DNA from: Gammaproteobacteria bacterium
Lineage (GTDB): Bacteria; Pseudomonadota; Gammaproteobacteria; JABCZS01
DNA: 36,885 nucleotides
Assembly: GCA_021773275.1 (NCBI GenBank)
Contig: JAJFKJ010000039.1
Location: 1 to 36,885, forward strand
Direction: 5' to 3'
The notes under the pieces: generated by a model
What the model was told of the DNA's origin: nothing
The model's input: the letters and a program-made list of their open reading frames with translations, nothing else
Databases searched by the model: none
Translations under genes and position numbers: made by a program
In this document: positions 27,149 to 34,275 of the stretch, piece after piece
How the letters are laid out: the number at the start of each line of letters is the position of its first letter
How positions within the stretch are numbered: position 1 is the stretch's first letter

Positions 27149-27943
27149 TGCTAGCAAAACAAGCAGGCCAAGCAATCCGTTTTGTTGAAACGCCCGAAAG
27201 TAATTTTGTGTTCTGTGTGCCTGCAATACTATAAAAACAATATATAAGCCGGCTAAAAAAACATAGATATTCTTGCTTGCTAAAAATAATAGGCCTAAAA
27301 ATACTGCATAGAACAAGCTCACCCATGCTGAAGCATACCTTCCAAATTTTATAGCCGTGGATTTTATGCCAACTATCAAATCATCTTCTTTGTCACTCAT
27401 TGCATACAGGGTATCGTAGGCAAGTGTCCAGAAAATTGTAGCCAAGTATAACAATACTGCTTGTGCAGGTATTGTATTTAAATGCGCAGCATATACCACC
27501 AATACACCCATGTTAAAAGTTATGCCTAAAACTAGCTGCGGAAAATGTGTAAAGCGTTTGCATAAAGGGTATAAGCAGGTCAGCGCTGCAGCAACTAACG
27601 CAATATAAAAGCTCAAAATATTTAAAAATAAAAGTAGCGACGCTGATAATAGTAATAGTATTACAAACAAAATAACGACATTTTTTATTGAAACACTCCC
27701 TGAGGCCAGGGGTCGATTTTTTGTGCGTGCGACATGTTTATCTAATTTTCTATCAGCGATATCGTTAATAATACAGCCTGCGCTACGCATCAAAAATACA
27801 CCCAAGCTGAAGATAATAATTAAATAAATAGGTGGATGGCCATCGCTCGCCAACCATAAAGCCCAGGCTACAGGCCAGAATAACAATAAAGTGCCAACAG
27901 GTTTATCAAAGCGGATGAGTGTTAAGTAGTGTTTGAATGTCAT
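27131..27943 (-). CDS. ubiA: 4-hydroxybenzoate polyprenyltransferase
   Basis: A membrane prenyltransferase that attaches the polyprenyl tail to 4-hydroxybenzoate in ubiquinone synthesis. It begins with IRFDKPVGTLLLFWPVAWAL. The first aspartate motif is NDIADRKLDKHVARTKNRPL and the second is AYDTLYAMSDKEDD, both needed for magnesium-diphosphate binding. About eight or nine membrane helices are visible in its 270 residues (288 in E. coli). Its start overlaps the ubiC stop by ATGA, so ubiC and ubiA are coupled. The 3' end overlaps the convergent 1115-residue gene by 18 bp. Confidence 0.95.
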   Translation of the reverse strand: MTFKHYLTLIRFDKPVGTLLLFWPVAWALWLASDGHPPIYLIIIFSLGVFLMRSAGCIINDIADRKLDKHVARTKNRPLASGSVSIKNVVILFVILLLLSASLLLFLNILSFYIALVAAALTCLYPLCKRFTHFPQLVLGITFNMGVLVVYAAHLNTIPAQAVLLYLATIFWTLAYDTLYAMSDKEDDLIVGIKSTAIKFGRYASAWVSLFYAVFLGLLFLASKNIYVFLAGLYIVFIVLQAHRTQNYFRAFQQNGLLGLLVLLALIIAR

Positions 27944-28320
27944 AATATAAACTGTTCTTCAAGGGTGATCAGTTCCCCGAGCACTTCAAAAATAGTTGTA
28001 CGATCTGTAGCGTTGCTGTGCTCTCGTTTAACGATACGATAGTCTTGCTTAAACAACCAATCACCCAAGGGTTTATTGCCTAATGAAAGCAGCACATTGA
28101 GCTTGCCATTTGCGGCATCAGCAGGGATTGTCGTGCGTGCAAACATAAATTTTTGTGTTTTATGCCACAGTTCAGCATCGCGTAGCCATACATTTTTACC
28201 GTTGTAGTCACAGAATGTTTCTTGTAAAACAACAATCGTGATGTCACCGCCCGTGAGCTCACGCAGGGTTTGTGTCATTGAGCCGCGGGTATACACTATA
28301 TCTGGTGTTAATTTAATCAT
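27940..28320 (-). CDS. ubiC: Chorismate pyruvate-lyase
   Basis: Removes pyruvate from chorismate to give 4-hydroxybenzoate, the first step of ubiquinone synthesis and the substrate of UbiA. Features matching UbiC are GSMTQTLREL near the start, VWLRDAELW, ARTTIP with the conserved arginine, LGNKPLGDWLF, and the terminal GELITLEEQFI with the conserved glutamate. At 126 residues it is shorter than E. coli UbiC (165) because the first helix region is reduced. ATG 28320 has no ribosome site, and a -10 element ends six bases before it. The family is clear although sequence similarity is modest. Confidence 0.85.
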   Translation of the reverse strand: MIKLTPDIVYTRGSMTQTLRELTGGDITIVVLQETFCDYNGKNVWLRDAELWHKTQKFMFARTTIPADAANGKLNVLLSLGNKPLGDWLFKQDYRIVKREHSNATDRTTIFEVLGELITLEEQFIL

Positions 28321-28326
28321 CGCAAC

Positions 28327-28336
28327 ATGATATCAT
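28327..28336. promoter_or_regulatory. Palindrome ATGATATCAT acting as -10 for both ubiC and birA
   Basis: This perfect 10-bp palindrome lies in the 23-bp gap between the two divergent starts. Read on either strand with the flanking base it gives TGATATCAT, an extended -10. On the minus strand it ends six bases before the ubiC ATG (28320); on the plus strand it ends seven bases before the birA ATG (28344). The -35 regions would lie inside the opposite gene and are poor. Confidence 0.5.
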
Positions 28337-28343
28337 CCTTGGT

Positions 28344-29291
28344 ATGCAAACTCTACATCACAAGTTAATCGAGCAGCTGGCAGATGGCCAGTTCCATTCT
28401 GGCGAAGGTCTAAGCCAAAAGCTAGGCGTTAGTCGTACACGTATTCATCATGTTGTGCAGTCGCTACGAAACAAAGGTCTGCCTATACCTGCTGTGAAAG
28501 GCAAAGGTTACCGTATTTTTGACGGTATGGATTTATTGCAAGTTGAAACCATTACACAAGCTTTTCCAGATCTCGATGTTGCTATTTTTGATAGCTGCAC
28601 TTCAACCAGTGACTATTGCCTTGAACAGGCAAAAGAACCATTTGTAAAACCGGTGCTGTGTCTGGCTGAACAACAAACAAAAGGGCGTGGCCGGCAGGCA
28701 CGTGTTTGGCAATCACCCTTCGCAGCAAATATTTACTTATCATTATTGCAGCGCACTGACACGCCTTTGTCGCAATTGGCCGGCCTGACATTGGCCATTG
28801 GCGTATGCATTGCTGAGCTGCTTACGCAAACCGGTGTTAAAGACGTTGCGATAAAATGGCCAAACGATGTTTATGTTGGTGGCAAAAAAATTGCCGGTAT
28901 TTTAACCGAAGTAGAAGGCGATGCCTTAGGGCCAAGCTCACTTGTGGTAGGTATAGGTTTAAATGTAAATATGCCCGCTGCAGCATCACAATACATCGAC
29001 CAAGCTTGGACCGATTGCAGAACGGTTTGCCCAGTTAAGTTATCACGTACGCAATGGGCCATACAATTAACGCGGCAATTACTGCATACATTAGAAGTTT
29101 TTTCGCAATACGGTTTAGCGGCTTTTTTAACAAAATGGCAAGAATATGATTATTTGCAGGGAAAAAAATTAACGGTTGTGCACGCAGGGGAGCAGTTAAA
29201 TACCGTTGCACAAGGGATTACCGAGCAGGGCTATTTGCGCATCAAAGATGCACCGTATAAACTATTGAGCGGTGAGATTGTTTTGCTGTAG
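28344..29291 (+). CDS. birA: Biotin-protein ligase / biotin operon repressor
   Basis: Activates biotin to biotinyl-AMP and attaches it to the acetyl-CoA carboxylase carrier protein. The N-terminal winged helix (about residues 1-60, GEGLSQKLGVSRTRIHHVVQ) suggests DNA binding and autoregulation as in E. coli. The ligase domain carries GRGRQARVWQSPFAANIYLS and KWPNDVYVGGKKIAGILTE. The SH3-like C-terminal domain ends GEIVLL. Its 315 residues match the family. No ribosome site precedes ATG. The stop codon TAG is part of a TGTAGGGG repeat that begins at 29287. Confidence 0.95.
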   Translation: MQTLHHKLIEQLADGQFHSGEGLSQKLGVSRTRIHHVVQSLRNKGLPIPAVKGKGYRIFDGMDLLQVETITQAFPDLDVAIFDSCTSTSDYCLEQAKEPFVKPVLCLAEQQTKGRGRQARVWQSPFAANIYLSLLQRTDTPLSQLAGLTLAIGVCIAELLTQTGVKDVAIKWPNDVYVGGKKIAGILTEVEGDALGPSSLVVGIGLNVNMPAAASQYIDQAWTDCRTVCPVKLSRTQWAIQLTRQLLHTLEVFSQYGLAAFLTKWQEYDYLQGKKLTVVHAGEQLNTVAQGITEQGYLRIKDAPYKLLSGEIVLL

Positions 29292-29332
29292 GGGTCGGCA
29301 CCCTGTGCGACCCGGTCGAGCATAGCTCGACA
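29287..29332 (+). repeat. Paired-hairpin TGTAGGGG repeat, copy 1
   Basis: TGTAGGGGTCG, loop GCACCCTGT, GCGACCC form the first hairpin; GTCGAGC-ATA-GCTCGAC forms the second. It overlaps the end of birA and may serve as its terminator, although no T-run follows. Confidence 0.75.
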
Positions 29333-29360
29333 GTATTCCACAGGCACAACCCACAGGGTA

Positions 29361-29388
29361 TTGCTAAATTCACCAAAATTGCTATTAT
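29361..29388 (+). promoter_or_regulatory. Promoter of tRNA-Thr
   Basis: TTGCTA (29361-29366), a 16-bp spacer and TATTAT (29383-29388) end 13 bases before the tRNA. Confidence 0.5.
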
Positions 29389-29401
29389 ATTCACTCTCAA
29401 G

Positions 29402-29474
29402 GCCGGCATAGCTCAGTTGGTAGAGCAACTGATTTGTAATCAGTAGGTCACGGGTTCGACTCCTGTTGCCGGCT
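29402..29474 (+). tRNA. tRNA-Thr (anticodon TGT)
   Basis: A complete 73-nt cloverleaf: acceptor GCCGGCA/TGCCGGC, D-arm GCTC/GAGC, anticodon stem ACTGA/TCAGT with loop TTTGTAA (anticodon TGT), and T-arm ACGGG/CCTGT with loop TTCGACT. The discriminator is T and the next bases are TCA, so CCA is not encoded and must be added after transcription. Confidence 0.97.
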
Positions 29475-29510
29475 TCATTTTCCAAGCTCTTGTTTTATAA
29501 AGAAAAATAG

Positions 29511-29580
29511 CCTCTAATAAGCTTCACATTTAGTCTCCATTTTGGTATAATTGAAGGTAAGAGCCAACAATCATTAGAGG
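29511..29580 (+). promoter_or_regulatory. Strong promoter of the 394-residue gene, framed by an inverted repeat
   Basis: TTCACA (29523-29528), a 17-bp spacer and a perfect TATAAT (29546-29551). The promoter is framed by CCTCTAAT (29511-29518) and its exact complement ATTAGAGG (29573-29580); the latter overlaps the ribosome site GAGGGG. This may be an operator pair or, for the right arm, a translation-control element. Confidence 0.65.
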
Positions 29581-29588
29581 GGCGAGCC

Positions 29589-30773
29589 ATGCCACACAGT
29601 TTTCATCAGTTAATACAATTCATTACTTCTAGTTTGCCTAAAGAAGGGGAACCGTTTAATCAAAACTTTGTCACGCATCCCGATTTCAATGATTACGCTA
29701 AAGAACTGCATGCAATTACCCTAACAGGCGAGCAAGATAACCTATGGGAGCAGCTTAGAACACTTTTGCTTAATAACCGAGTCGTAGGGTTATCAACCGA
29801 TAATGGCCCTGGGCAAGCTGGTTTAAATAAGCTAGCAGCTGATGTCAATGCGCTTAGCACTGGTAAAGCTGCAGTCGGTTCAGGACAAGACTTAGCAAAG
29901 GAAGAAACTAATCTCAAGAAATTGAGGGATTTACTGCAAAATTTTGAAGACAGCTTGAATGCGCCGTATGGGGTATTAGACACAAATGATAAAACCAATA
30001 TGGATGCTAATGATCCTATCCTCAAGCAAAGCAACGCGAATGACGCAAGTGCGGGCACGGGCGCACCCACAGCAGAAGAAGCTGATGTCTATGTAATCAA
30101 GCTTGAAGAATTTATGGCGGGTGGCGCCAATGATCAGCAAAAAGGCGAGGCCTGGGTAAAAGAGGTTGAGCTTGTCACGCGCGATGGTTTTAAAAAGGGT
30201 AAGTGCGAAGGCGTTGCTGTACGCATAAAAGATACCGTAGTACTAAACGATGATCAAAAACGCGCATTGGCTGAAGAAATGGTTCGTTTTTATATTCAAG
30301 GTGGCGGTAATGAGAAAAACGTACCGTTACAAGGCAAAGATGAAACACTGGTGATGTACGCGATGCAGTGTTGCATGAAGATGGGCTATGCTTTTGAGTT
30401 GCGCGGCCATGATAAAAATGATTTAGAAAATAAATTAGTTGCAATTGAGAAAAAAGCGGATAGCACTATCACGGTCGTTGCTGACCTTACGAAAAAGTAT
30501 TCAGGTGACAAGAGTACCAAAGGTGGGCCATTCCCGGACCCGCATGCTGGTCCAGGGTTGGCTAATGCTGCAGAAAGCAGAGCAGCAAAAGTTATACAAG
30601 AAAAAATCCAAAAAGAAGAGTTCACTACAAAACCTGATCAATCAAAAGTAGATGAGCTAAAATCTTGGTTTGAGAAAAAAGCTTTTGAGCGAAAAGAAGA
30701 AGGTGGTGCAGAGAAAGCCGAGCCTGATGCTGGCAGTTCGTCTAAAAATAACAAAGGGCCAGGTAATAACTAG
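29589..30773 (+). CDS. 394-residue soluble protein of unknown function
   Basis: I do not recognise this protein. It has no signal peptide or membrane span. The first third is helical (LIQFITSSLPKEGEPFNQNF; LKKLRDLLQNFEDSLN). A low-complexity Asn/Asp/Ala linker lies around residues 135-160. Residues about 170-290 look like a small alpha/beta domain (VVLNDDQKRALAEEMVRFYI; ETLVMYAMQCCMKMGYAFEL). The tail is very charged (EKIQKEEF, FERKEEGGAEKAE) and ends KGPGNN, similar to the SPGNN end of the 1115-residue protein. GAGGGG lies eight bases before ATG. It sits alone between two tRNA genes with a near-consensus promoter. A glutamate-rich C-terminus is common in Dot/Icm substrates, so an effector role is possible but unproven. 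Confidence 0.72.
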   Translation: MPHSFHQLIQFITSSLPKEGEPFNQNFVTHPDFNDYAKELHAITLTGEQDNLWEQLRTLLLNNRVVGLSTDNGPGQAGLNKLAADVNALSTGKAAVGSGQDLAKEETNLKKLRDLLQNFEDSLNAPYGVLDTNDKTNMDANDPILKQSNANDASAGTGAPTAEEADVYVIKLEEFMAGGANDQQKGEAWVKEVELVTRDGFKKGKCEGVAVRIKDTVVLNDDQKRALAEEMVRFYIQGGGNEKNVPLQGKDETLVMYAMQCCMKMGYAFELRGHDKNDLENKLVAIEKKADSTITVVADLTKKYSGDKSTKGGPFPDPHAGPGLANAAESRAAKVIQEKIQKEEFTTKPDQSKVDELKSWFEKKAFERKEEGGAEKAEPDAGSSSKNNKGPGNN

Positions 30774-30781
30774 ATTTATTG

Positions 30782-30865
30782 TACCGAGGGCCGGAATCGA
30801 ACCGGCACTCCCAAAAGGGAACAGGATTTTGAATCCAGCGCGTCTACCAGTTCCGCCACCCCGGC
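30782..30865 (-). tRNA. tRNA-Leu (anticodon CAA)
   Basis: An 84-nt class II tRNA. The acceptor GCCGGGG pairs with CCTCGGT (two G-U pairs, including 1-72). The anticodon loop is TTCAAAA (anticodon CAA), the long variable arm is TCCC-TTTT-GGGA, and the T-arm is GCCGG/CCGGC with loop TTCGATT. The anticodon stem CTGGA/TCCTG has a U-U mismatch at 28-42. The 3' end reads A-CAA, so CCA is not encoded. Confidence 0.95.
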
Positions 30866-30875
30866 AATGAAGGCG

Positions 30876-30884
30876 ATTATATCA
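30876..30884 (-). promoter_or_regulatory. Extended -10 promoter of tRNA-Leu
   Basis: On the minus strand TGATATAAT lies ten bases before the tRNA 5' end, with a perfect TATAAT and extended TG. No convincing -35 is visible. Confidence 0.6.
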
Positions 30885-30900
30885 TCTTTTTGTGTCATAC

Positions 30901-30944
30901 GCATCGCTACGCGATGCCGGGCAGCACAGGGTGCTGCCCCTACA
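30901..30944 (-). repeat. Paired-hairpin TGTAGGGG repeat, copy 2 (inverted)
   Basis: On the minus strand TGTAGGGGCAGC is followed by loop bases and GCTGCCC, then GCATCGC-GTA-GCGATGC. The first hairpin is a perfect nine-bp stem. It lies head to head with copy 3. Confidence 0.78.
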
Positions 30945-30966
30945 ATAGAACCCTGCAATAAATTAA

Positions 30967-31010
30967 TGTAGGGGTCGTATCTTATGCGACCCGATGCAGC
31001 GTAGCTGCAT
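30967..31010 (+). repeat. Paired-hairpin TGTAGGGG repeat, copy 3
   Basis: TGTAGGGGTCG...CGACCC is the first hairpin and ATGCAGC-GTA-GCTGCAT the second. It ends 20 bases before the queA -10 element. Confidence 0.78.
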
Positions 31011-31029
31011 GAACTGTAGCCATCAAATG

Positions 31030-31038
31030 TGATACAAT
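31030..31038 (+). promoter_or_regulatory. Extended -10 of queA, six bases before ATG
   Basis: TGATACAAT is followed by CGCCTC and then ATG 31045, with no ribosome site in between. This predicts a leaderless transcript. Confidence 0.55.
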
Positions 31039-31044
31039 CGCCTC

Positions 31045-32058
31045 ATGCAAATAACTGACTTTGACTACCAACTACCTGAGCATTTGATTGCCCGCTATCC
31101 GCTGCCTGAGCGCAGTAGCAGCCGCTTGCTGCATTACGATCGCGGCAGCAATACACTCAGCGATCGTCAATTCAGTGATATGCTGGATCATATTCAGCCC
31201 AATGATTGCTTGATTTTCAACAATACTAAAGTCATGCCAGCACGTTTACATGGCCAAAAAGCTACCGGCGGCAAGCTTGAGATCTTAATCGAGCGTTTAG
31301 CTGCCGACAATATTGCCTTGGCCCATATCAAAGCCAGCAAAAGCCCAAAGCCTGGTACACAAATCGAATTGCAAAATGGCATCAATGTTACGATGACAGG
31401 CCGTGAAAATGGTTTATTTATGCTGCAGGCCCAGCAAGATTGGTTGCAAATCATGCAACAACAGGGTGAAATGCCATTGCCACCGTATATGCTGCGAGCA
31501 GCAGAAGAAATGGACACCCGGCGTTACCAAACGGTTTATGCTAAGCAAACTGGAGCAGTTGCGGCTCCAACGGCTGGCCTGCATTTTGATGATGAGCTGA
31601 TCAATAAAATCAAAACCAAAAATATTGCGACGGCGCAGGTCACCTTGCACGTGGGTGCGGGTACATTTCAGCCAGTGCGGGTAGATAATATCCATGAACA
31701 TCAAATGCATAAAGAATGGCTGCAAGTGAGCGACGAAGTCTGTGACTTGATCACCCGTACCAAGCAACAGGGCGGCCGGGTGATCGCGGTAGGTACAACG
31801 ACGGTGCGCAGCCTTGAAACAGCCGCCCGAGCAGGCCAATTGCAGCCTTATACCGGCGATAGTGATATTTTCATTTACCCAGGTTACAAGTTTCAGGTCG
31901 TAGATGCGATGATTACAAACTTCCACCTGCCGAAATCAACCCTCATTATGTTAGTTAGCGCGTTTTGCGGCCTAGCAGAGGTGAAGCAAGCTTATCAATA
32001 TGCTATCGAACAAGAGTATCGCTTTTTCAGCTATGGCGACGCGATGCTGCTCACCTAA
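31045..32058 (+). CDS. queA: S-adenosylmethionine:tRNA ribosyltransferase-isomerase
   Basis: Transfers and rearranges the ribose of SAM onto 7-aminomethyl-7-deazaguanine in tRNA to form epoxyqueuosine. The N-terminus [20 protein letters not shown], the segments [12 protein letters not shown] and [21 protein letters not shown], and THVGAGTFxPV-like [16 protein letters not shown] are all family signatures. The C-terminus has MLVSAFCGL and [12 protein letters not shown]. Its 337 residues are normal. tgt, which supplies the preceding modification step and usually follows queA, is not here; yajC comes next. There is no ribosome site before ATG. Confidence 0.97.
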   Translation: MQITDFDYQLPEHLIARYPLPERSSSRLLHYDRGSNTLSDRQFSDMLDHIQPNDCLIFNNTKVMPARLHGQKATGGKLEILIERLAADNIALAHIKASKSPKPGTQIELQNGINVTMTGRENGLFMLQAQQDWLQIMQQQGEMPLPPYMLRAAEEMDTRRYQTVYAKQTGAVAAPTAGLHFDDELINKIKTKNIATAQVTLHVGAGTFQPVRVDNIHEHQMHKEWLQVSDEVCDLITRTKQQGGRVIAVGTTTVRSLETAARAGQLQPYTGDSDIFIYPGYKFQVVDAMITNFHLPKSTLIMLVSAFCGLAEVKQAYQYAIEQEYRFFSYGDAMLLT

Positions 32059-32132
32059 ATTTTGCGATAACCTTGCGGAATTCCTTAAAAAAAGGCACAA
32101 TAGCGGGTGATTATAAACCTACGAGGAACACC

Positions 32133-32408
32133 ATGGAAATTGCGATACTAATATTTTTCTTTGCCATTTTTTACCTATTGATTTTACGCCCACAGACCAA
32201 ACGTGCGAAAGAGCACCGCGATATGGTTTCCGCCCTAGAAAAGGGTGATGAAGTGATTGCCGGTGGCGGCATTTTGGGTAAGGTTACAGAAGTTGCTGAC
32301 CAGTATATCACCGTTAAGGTCGACGACAACGTAAGCTTAAACATACAACGCCAGGCCGTTAGCCAAGTGCTACCAAAAGGCACTATCAAAGAAGTAGCCG
32401 CAAACTAG
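32133..32408 (+). CDS. yajC: Preprotein translocase subunit YajC
   Basis: A small inner-membrane partner of SecDF. It has 91 residues with an N-terminal membrane span (about residues 3-19, IAILIFFFAIFYLLILRP) followed by a cytoplasmic domain containing VSALEKGDEVIAGGGILGKV and VKVDDNVSLNIQRQAVSQVL. The start at ATG 32133 follows GAGGAA; the longer open frame to 31965 lies within queA and is not used. Nine bases separate it from secD, so yajC-secD-secF form one operon. Confidence 0.95.
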   Translation: MEIAILIFFFAIFYLLILRPQTKRAKEHRDMVSALEKGDEVIAGGGILGKVTEVADQYITVKVDDNVSLNIQRQAVSQVLPKGTIKEVAAN

Positions 32409-32417
32409 GGATAGAAC

Positions 32418-34274
32418 ATGGTACTCAACAAATACCCTCGCTGGAAAAACATATTGGTAGTCGTATTGTTGCTATTAGGTTTGCTTTACGCATTGCCTAA
32501 TGCATTTGGCGACGATCCAGCTTTGCAAATCTCCTCCTTGAAACTAACATCACTTGATGCAAATGCGCAAACACAAATTGTTTTAGCATTAGAGCAAGCA
32601 GATATTGAATACAGGGCAGAAGATGACAGGGGTAATTTGTTGTTACGTTTCACCAGCGCTAATGCGCAGTTGCAAGCAAAAGATATCTTAACGCCTATGC
32701 TTGGTGCGGATTATGTTGTTGCTTTAAACCTGGCCCCAGCGGTGCCCAATTGGCTACGCGCCATCGGTGCCAGCCCAATGAAGTTAGGCTTGGACTTGCG
32801 TGGCGGTGTGCATTTCTTGTTGCAGGTAGATGTGGTGGCTGCGCAGGAGCGTTACCTGGATAGTTTTGCCGAAGGCTTAAGAACTCGTTTGCGTGAAGAT
32901 AGTATTCGCTACCGCAATATTAATGCCCAGGGGCAACAGCTGCGCATCACCTTTGCTGATGAACAAATGAAAAGCGAAGGCATTGCACTGATGCGCCGCG
33001 AATACCCAGGGCTTGAAATAGCATCTGATGCTAGCGCTTCTGCACTGGTAGCTACAGCTGTGTTAACTGATGCAGAAGAAAAAGTGGTACGCGATTATGC
33101 CGTAGAACAAAGCATGATTACCTTACGTAATCGTGTAAACGAATTAGGCGTTGCAGAAGCTGTCGTGCGCCGTCAAGGTGCCGATCGTATTGCGGTTGAA
33201 TTACCCGGTGTGCAAGATACTGCGCGCGCTAAAGAGATATTGGGCAAAACGGCCTCGCTTTCATTTCATATGGTAAACAATGATTACAACCCTAGCCAGT
33301 ATGTCGACACACGTCCGCCAGCGGGTACAGTTATGTATTCTGACCGCGAAGGTCGCTCATGGATTTTTGATCGCAAAGTGGTGTTAAGCGGTGACAATAT
33401 TGTCGGTGCACAATCCGGCTTTGATGAATACGGTAAGCCTGCTGTTTTTATCCAGCTTGGCGGCAATATTCGTAATTTCTCAAAAGTGACCGGTGAAAAT
33501 ATCGGCAACGGCATGGGTTCTGTTTTTGTAGAAACACGCTTTTTTGATAAAGAAGAAAACGGTGAGATTACACGTGTGAGCGAAACCACATATGATGTAA
33601 TCAGTGTCGCGACCATTCAATCGCGTTTGGGTAATCGTTTTCAAATCACTAATATGGAAAGTGCTGATGGCGCACGCAACCTAGCCTTGTTGTTACGTGC
33701 AGGCGCGTTGCCGGCACCGATCGATTACGTTGAAGAGCGTGTGATTGGCCCAAGCCTAGGTTTGGAAAACATCCAAAAGGGTTTGATATCGTTGGGTCTG
33801 GGTTTGTTGCTCGTGTTGATCTTTATGGCGGTGTATTACAGCAGCTTTGGTCTAATTGCCGATTTAGCCTTGATCATTAACTTGGTATTGCTGATGGCTG
33901 TCTTGTCATTAATTGGCGCTACGCTGACCTTACCAGGTATTGCCGGTATTGTTCTAACCATGGGTATGGCAGTTGATGCAAACGTTTTGATCTTCGAGCG
34001 TATTCGTGAAGAGTTGCGCAACGGGCAATCGCCGCAAAGCGCCATCCAAGCAGGTTTTGAAAAAGCGTTCTCAACCATTGTGGATGCCCAGCTTACAACC
34101 TTTATTGCAGCCTTGGCGCTGTTCTCGATGGGCAGCGGCCCGGTTAAAGGGTTTGCAATCACCTTGATTATTGGTTTGTTGACCTCCGTATTTACGGCCG
34201 TGATGGTGTCGCGTTCGATGGTGAACTTTGCTTTCGGTGGTAAATCTTTGAAAAAATTATCAATAGGCATTTAA
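32418..34274 (+). CDS. secD: Protein translocase subunit SecD
   Basis: A proton-motive-force driven subunit that completes protein export through SecYEG. An N-terminal span (about residues 12-29) is followed by the large periplasmic domain. The signature MKLGLDLRGGVHFLLQVD is near residue 120, and ITLRNRVNELGVAEAVVRRQ lies further on. The five C-terminal helices include GLLLVLIFMAVYYSSFG, VLTMGMAVDANVLIFERIRE and GSGPVKGFAITL. Its 618 residues match E. coli. AGGGATAG lies before ATG, and one base separates it from secF. Confidence 0.97.
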   Translation: MVLNKYPRWKNILVVVLLLLGLLYALPNAFGDDPALQISSLKLTSLDANAQTQIVLALEQADIEYRAEDDRGNLLLRFTSANAQLQAKDILTPMLGADYVVALNLAPAVPNWLRAIGASPMKLGLDLRGGVHFLLQVDVVAAQERYLDSFAEGLRTRLREDSIRYRNINAQGQQLRITFADEQMKSEGIALMRREYPGLEIASDASASALVATAVLTDAEEKVVRDYAVEQSMITLRNRVNELGVAEAVVRRQGADRIAVELPGVQDTARAKEILGKTASLSFHMVNNDYNPSQYVDTRPPAGTVMYSDREGRSWIFDRKVVLSGDNIVGAQSGFDEYGKPAVFIQLGGNIRNFSKVTGENIGNGMGSVFVETRFFDKEENGEITRVSETTYDVISVATIQSRLGNRFQITNMESADGARNLALLLRAGALPAPIDYVEERVIGPSLGLENIQKGLISLGLGLLLVLIFMAVYYSSFGLIADLALIINLVLLMAVLSLIGATLTLPGIAGIVLTMGMAVDANVLIFERIREELRNGQSPQSAIQAGFEKAFSTIVDAQLTTFIAALALFSMGSGPVKGFAITLIIGLLTSVFTAVMVSRSMVNFAFGGKSLKKLSIGI

Positions 34275-34275
34275 T

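Noticed and set aside
9283-29588. PmrA-type operator (CTTAA repeats) upstream of the effector-like genes
   Set aside because: No convincing match was seen before any of the four; a CTTAA near barrel gene 1 stands alone.
31965-32132. Upstream start for yajC at 31965
   Set aside because: It lies within queA; ATG 32133 with GAGGAA matches the YajC N-terminus.
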